A stretch of DNA of 64,000 nt from contig CAWIUB010000052.1 in the NCBI GenBank assembly GCA_963839175.1, forward strand, positions 84,297 to 148,296, given 5' to 3'. Positions 63,615 to 64,000 of this stretch are shown here, piece by piece. The position numbers were made by a program, and so were the translations under genes. Under the pieces are notes generated by a model. It saw nothing but the letters and a program-made list of their open reading frames with translations, searched no databases and had not been told where the DNA came from. Origin of the DNA: CAWIUB01 sp963839175 (GTDB lineage: Bacteria; Actinomycetota; Actinomycetes; Mycobacteriales; Jatrophihabitantaceae). The first letter of the stretch is position 1. Each line of letters begins with the position of its first letter.

Positions 63615-64000
63615 CGAACGAGGGGGTGTCTCTCAGCGCCGTCATGGACGCCGGTGACCGATTAGCGAAGACGAACATGCAGTGACACAGCCGCATCGCA
63701 TGTGGATGATTCGGTGGGCAAGTCACGGATTCCGGGGATATCAGCGCGTGATCTGTGGACATCTTGTGGACGCGAAAAGAATCTTGAAAATTGTGCTGAG
63801 CAGCCCTTGCGCCGTGCCACAGGACGCTATAGAACTGCTGTCGCTGCTGGAGTTGGAACCGTGTCGGGGGCAACCCCGGACGGTCGAGGGGCCGGGCGAC
63901 TGGCTCTTCGGGCGGAGGTTCCGCTCCGGTGGTCGGTAGCGCAACGCACGGCGGCCGAGTGATCGGCAGCCGGTGCAGCGAGACCGTGCGAGGCCCCTCC
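63615..64000. other. right-edge region, no gene supported
   Basis: No convincing gene lies in the last 386 bases. A frame at 63702-63962 has no recognisable pattern. The stretch 63745-63805 is less GC-rich than its surroundings and holds two TGTGGAC sites (listed separately). Confidence 0.35.
63754..63773. promoter_or_regulatory. paired DnaA-box-like sites
   Basis: TGTGGACAT (63754-63762) and TGTGGACGC (63765-63773) are direct repeats 11 bases apart, one helical turn. They differ by one and two bases from TGTGGACAA, the actinobacterial DnaA-box form on this strand. They may be a DnaA-binding site or chance. No replication gene is in view. Confidence 0.25.

Noticed and set aside
63702..63962. 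86-codon ORF at the right edge
   Set aside because: No known motif and no clear ribosome site; overlapping frames on both strands look equally plausible.

Overview
The window is 64 kb of very GC-rich DNA, densely coding on both strands. Starts are often GTG and many neighbouring genes overlap by 4 bases (ATGA or GTGA). A WhiB-family regulator, an Scr1/DUF5753-type XRE regulator, large MalT/LAL-type LuxR regulators, ECF41-type sigma factors, an F420-type reductase and a luciferase-like monooxygenase, and an LAxTG cell-wall anchor all point to a soil-type actinobacterium; the sequence alone does not fix the genus. No rRNA, tRNA, CRISPR array, transposase or integrase was recognised.

Layout. 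0-5 kb: an edge-truncated XRE regulator; a tartronate-semialdehyde reductase gene convergent with a glycerate kinase gene (glyoxylate to glycerate to central metabolism); a TrpB2-type tryptophan synthase beta chain; a frameshifted P-loop protein; a small toxin-antitoxin pair. 5-10.4 kb: a MacB-like ABC exporter, then a CsoR repressor divergent from a His-tailed permease with a TACCC-N5-GGGTA operator between them. 10.4-14 kb: an arginine/ornithine catabolic cluster (Lrp regulator, ornithine aminotransferase, dimethylargininase), then an SDR enzyme. 14-18.6 kb: a decayed vanadium haloperoxidase, a quinone oxidoreductase, an XRE regulator, a small membrane protein, an LLM flavin/F420 enzyme and two small proteins.

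18.6-33.4 kb is the most unusual part. Two paralogous LAL regulators, lying in a roughly 2.9-kb direct repeat, flank a WhiB7-like gene, an MFS exporter, a hemerythrin-like protein, a GT87-like membrane protein and a PAP2-type membrane protein. A conserved promoter-like element occurs three times: before the small-protein pair, before whiB7-MFS, and before a downstream group that has a 32-codon leader ORF, SDR and hydrolase genes and two gene remnants. I read this as one LAL-controlled regulon; this is inference.

33.6-40 kb: a YCII protein, an amidohydrolase and two tandem epimerase plus ECF41 sigma-factor operons. Each operon is preceded by TGTCAC(A/G)-N16-CGTC, the ECF41 promoter pattern. 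40-47.6 kb: an MmyB-like regulator divergent from an MFS exporter, a GNAT, a large hairpin, an enoyl-CoA hydratase, an adenosine-specific-kinase protein, a second hemerythrin-like protein and SppA. 47.6-55.3 kb: a hydantoinase/oxoprolinase A-B fusion broken by two frameshifts, an LAxTG surface protein and a secreted BNR-repeat protein. 55.3-64 kb: a DHA2 MFS exporter, an F420-type reductase, a three-gene ABC exporter operon ending in its likely MarR/GbsR repressor with an 18-bp palindrome at the promoter, a class-V aminotransferase, a NUDIX hydrolase and a GlsB-like membrane protein.
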